DNA from: Haplomitrium mnioides
Taxonomy: Eukaryota; Marchantiophyta; Haplomitriopsida; Calobryales
Length of the DNA stretch: 23,498 nucleotides
Reading direction: 5' to 3'
NCBI GenBank assembly: GCA_049999725.1
Contig: JBNGIS010015931.1
Span: 1-23,498, forward strand
Positions within the stretch are counted from its first letter, which is position 1, and each line of letters begins with the position of its first letter. A program made the position numbers and the translations under genes. The notes under the pieces are model-generated. The model ran no database searches. It was given only the letters and a program-made list of their open reading frames with translations, and was not told where the DNA came from. Shown here one piece after another: positions 21,568 to 23,498 of this stretch.

Positions 21568-22981
21568 CCTCTCTAGTCTCTTCCCAGGAATTGCAAAAAA
21601 CCTCCGAACAGAAAATCTTCACCATTACTGCCAAAACTTTGTGTCTCTTCGCCTCCCGAGACATTTTATCTATTGAAAGCTCTCTGGCTTCCACCCGCTT
21701 CAAAATTAATATCTTTACTTTGCTTGGAAGACCTTGAAGAGACCTCTAAAGCGTCCACTTCATGTCTTCCATCCTGAGAGATCCTTTGGCTTTAGGCTTA
21801 TGGCCTTTCACAAGGTTCTTCTCCCACATTGAAAAAATGCTCTACTGCAACTCCCAGAGCTCTCTGCTTCTAAATGCTAGTTGAAACCAATTGTCTTGAG
21901 AAGTCACGGTCTTCTCGAGTGTGGACTTCGGCTTGATCTCCAGGGTTTCCAATACTAGCTCCCTTTTTAATTTTTGGGATGAAACCATCCCACTTTCCAC
22001 AAATTGTTGATGCCAATACTCGACCTTTTGAATGGAGGTCATCTCAAGCCTCTACTTCTAGTCATAATTGTCATCCATTGCAAAAATTTGGGCCTCTGTT
22101 GGTGTCAGGCCCACGTAGACGTAACAGTTGCAGAGCGACAAAGCGGGATTCTTCGCTCCAAATTTTGTAATCAAAAGCTGCCATGTTGCAGCACTATGAT
22201 TGCCTCCAGCAATCTTGTAGCGGTACTTGTCAAGGTTTCTAATGTAGAACTCTGACTTATCTTTAAGACCACACCTCGGGTCTACAACAACGATAAAGAA
22301 AGAATGCGCATATTTGTTGGTCAGCATTCTTTGCGCTAACAGCTCCACAAAATCCTTGTTCAATCTTTGAATTTGGAATTGACCCTAGTTGTCCATTCTT
22401 GGCTTTGGCAAATTAAGGTTTTCAAGCCTTATTGTGATGGCCTCCTCTCGGACTCTACAATGCTGGATTGTAGACTCCCTAATTTTGTTTTTATCCTCCT
22501 CAAAAATTGTCTGAGGATCTACTTGCTCTCTTTCTTGAAATGTGTGCAACCCCTTGTGGGATTGCCTCTTTGCTCTGGACGTAGAAGCTTGAATTGGCTC
22601 CGGCTCCTTCTCTGAGTCTTGCTCTGAGCTGCTTGCTGTTGGAGACGAGGGTGCCGACGAAGTAGATTTTGATGTAGATTCGAAAGAGGCTGGCTCCTCC
22701 TCAACTATCGGTGCTGGTGCTGGTTTCTTTTTCTTCTGTACCGGTTTTTTTTTCTTCTAAACCTCGCTTGATTCCGGCTCCTTTCTCTTTTTCTACGAAG
22801 AAGTCCATGTGGCATGTGTGGAAAATGTTGCGCACTTGGATGCGGCACAAGTTGTTGAATGTTGACGCCCTGCTTGGGCTTTAGAATTTTTATTTGAATT
22901 GCAAATTTGATGAAGTCTCTCTCAATTCGTTTTGCGTTATTATACGAATCGACGAAATCCACAAGAAACTGAGTTCATAAA
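21568..22981 (-). pseudogene. Exon 2: linker, ParB/Srx-like domain and charged region
   Basis: The exon starts after a clean acceptor with TQFLVDFVDSYNNAKRIERD (preceded by a TGA at 22975-22977 where CGA fits). A frame change lies between about 22920 and 22757. From there one frame runs to the N gap: KKKKPVQKKKKPAPAP and an S/T/E/P-rich linker (about 22760-22560), a segment ending REEAITIRLENLNLPKPRMD (22395-22454), then the ParB-like domain (about 22385-22000). Its key block YKIAGGNHSAATWQLL (about 22190-22237) matches the ParB G-x-x-R/H-x-x-A region, followed by CYVYVGLTPTEAQIF. The rest is charged. TAG stands at 22793, 22757, 22385, 22058, 22052, 21842 and 21746 (first base, plus strand), all in the same phase, with no TAA or TGA. 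The 3' end is lost in the gap. Confidence 0.7.
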
Positions 22982-23330
22982 CTGAAGAAAAAACAAGCGT
23001 GAATTTAACATTGAAGTCCATGCGCGCATGGACTCTGAGGTCTATGCTCGTAGGGACTCTCAGGTCCATGCGTGCATGAATTTGAAGTCCCTGCGCCTTG
23101 ACTCTGAAGTCCATGCACGCATGGACTTCAGAGTCCTTGCGCACCTAGACGTTTGAGTCCATGCTCGCATGGACTCTGACGTTTGCGCGGGCATGGACCT
23201 CAGAGTCCATGCACGCTTGGACCTCAAAGTCCATGCGCACATGGACTTCAAAGTCCATGCTTGCATGAATATACATAGAGCTACAGCTAAGTAATGAAAA
23301 AGGAAAAAGAAGAAATATTTTGGAACTCAC
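22982..23330 (-). other. Intron 1, 349 bp, filled by minisatellite
   Basis: It begins GTGAGT at 23330 and ends TTTTTTCTTCAG at 22982, both good plant splice signals. Splicing joins AG to T and keeps exon 1 in frame with the FLVDFVDSYNNAK reading of exon 2. Most of its length is the palindromic 24-bp array. Confidence 0.65.
23010..23270. repeat. 24-bp palindromic minisatellite in intron 1
   Basis: About eleven units of 22-25 bp. The consensus is a perfect palindrome: half-site GAAGTCCATGCG followed by its reverse complement. Because 24 bp is eight codons, the array reads open in several frames and translates as degenerate MDFEVHAR-like peptides, which should not be taken as protein. In single-stranded form each unit could fold on itself. 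Confidence 0.9.
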
Positions 23331-23498
23331 CTTTCCATCTTCCCTTGACGCTTGTAGATTTGCCGCAAATAAATATCTCTCTTGTATTCTGAGAAGTCAA
23401 ATCGCTTTCGATTTACAGAATACACCGCTATTAAATCCTAAGTCTACACAAGCAGCCTGATGTTTGCCTTCTTCCCTTCTCGGATCATAGTAATTTGG
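23331..23498 (-). pseudogene. Exon 1: basic N-terminal segment (5' partial)
   Basis: An ATG at 23486-23488 starts MIREGKKANIRLLV, but the frame is open upstream to the window edge, so the true start may lie outside. It continues DLIAVYSVNRKRFDFSEYK and RDIYLRQIYKRQGKME, then ends at AAG|GTGAGT (intron begins 23330), a strong donor. TAG codons interrupt at 23444-23446 and 23438-23440, two codons apart, where glutamine would fit. No known domain is recognised; the segment is basic and probably helical. Three CGA arginine codons are intact. Confidence 0.6.

Larger units (their letters stand above)
19912..23498 (-). pseudogene. Spliced ParB-like / amino-methyltransferase gene, with in-frame TAGs
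   Basis: Four exon segments are inferred: 23498-23331, 22981 to at most 21568, 21187-20628 and 20530-19912. The 5' end lies outside the window. Joined, they give a basic N-terminus, a K/P/S/E-rich linker, a ParB/Srx-like domain, a charged middle, and a beta-class N4/N6-type amino-methyltransferase domain. In the known families ParB-like modules bind or cut DNA and the methyltransferase moves a methyl group from S-adenosylmethionine to an adenine or cytosine amino group; here function is inferred only. The frame has TAG at twelve sites, plus one TGA, one TAA, a frame change between about 22757 and 22920, and a lost donor site. Phase between exons 2 and 3 cannot be checked because of the N gap. 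It is most likely a decayed copy of a multi-exon family, possibly carried by a mobile element. Confidence 0.75.

Noticed and set aside
22519-22962. Long R/Q-rich minus-strand frame overlapping the linker
   Set aside because: Upstream of about 22920 it carries the real N-terminal part, but beyond about 22757 it is an alternative phase of the K/E/P/S-rich linker. The other phase runs in frame into the ParB-like domain.
23438-23446. U-to-C RNA editing of TAG to CAG, as in fern and hornwort organelles
   Set aside because: That editing is organellar; this locus has spliceosomal-type introns and LTR elements, so it is nuclear.
19912-23498. Genome-wide reassignment of TAG to glutamine, as in some ulvophyte algae and ciliates
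   Set aside because: Not supported as the first choice: the locus has plant-type retroelements, TAA and TGA lesions, a frame change and a lost donor, all fitting decay. Kept as an alternative in the findings.

Overview
The window looks like nuclear DNA from a land plant. It carries a decayed plant-type Ty3/gypsy chromovirus, a spliced gene with short AT-rich introns, a very long AT-rich satellite, a solo LTR and a 100-N scaffold gap. I cannot name the species. No bacterial operon, tRNA or rRNA was recognised.

Layout. 1-607: gene-free flank with two polypurine-tract-like motifs. 608-14718: a tandem array of about 14.1 kb that mixes a 43-bp and a 105-bp unit (105 = 43 plus a 62-bp insert). About 5 kb of it (4929-9950) is organised as three higher-order copies of about 1.6 kb. 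One copy is split by a 269-bp solo LTR with a 5-bp target duplication. 14719-14925: about three copies of a 67-bp repeat. 14926-19010: a minus-strand, 5'-truncated, stop-riddled Ty3/gypsy element (LTR, chromodomain, integrase, RNase H, reverse transcriptase, protease). 19374-19715: a diverged 37-bp minisatellite. 19912-23498: a minus-strand multi-exon gene, open at its 5' end.

The minus-strand gene is the main find. Joined across inferred introns it gives a basic N-terminal part, a low-complexity K/P/S/E linker, a ParB/sulfiredoxin-like domain (core YKIAGGNHSAAT), a long charged region, and a beta-class amino-methyltransferase domain in which motif IV (ADIP-stop) precedes motif I (LDLCSRSGTG). 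ParB-like plus N4/N6 DNA methyltransferase fusions are familiar from phages and bacteria. Finding one as a spliced gene in a plant-like locus is unusual.

The frame is interrupted at least 14 times, and 12 of these are TAG, most at places where glutamine (CAG) fits. Only one TGA, one TAA, one frame change and one splice-donor lesion were found. The neighbouring chromovirus shows a different pattern dominated by TGA (CGA to TGA). The simplest reading is a pseudogene decayed by C-to-T change at methylated CAG (CHG) sites. UAG recoding cannot be excluded from sequence alone.

Two introns of this gene carry the same 24-bp palindromic minisatellite, and a diverged relative lies just past its 3' end. 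This suggests a repeat family associated with the gene.
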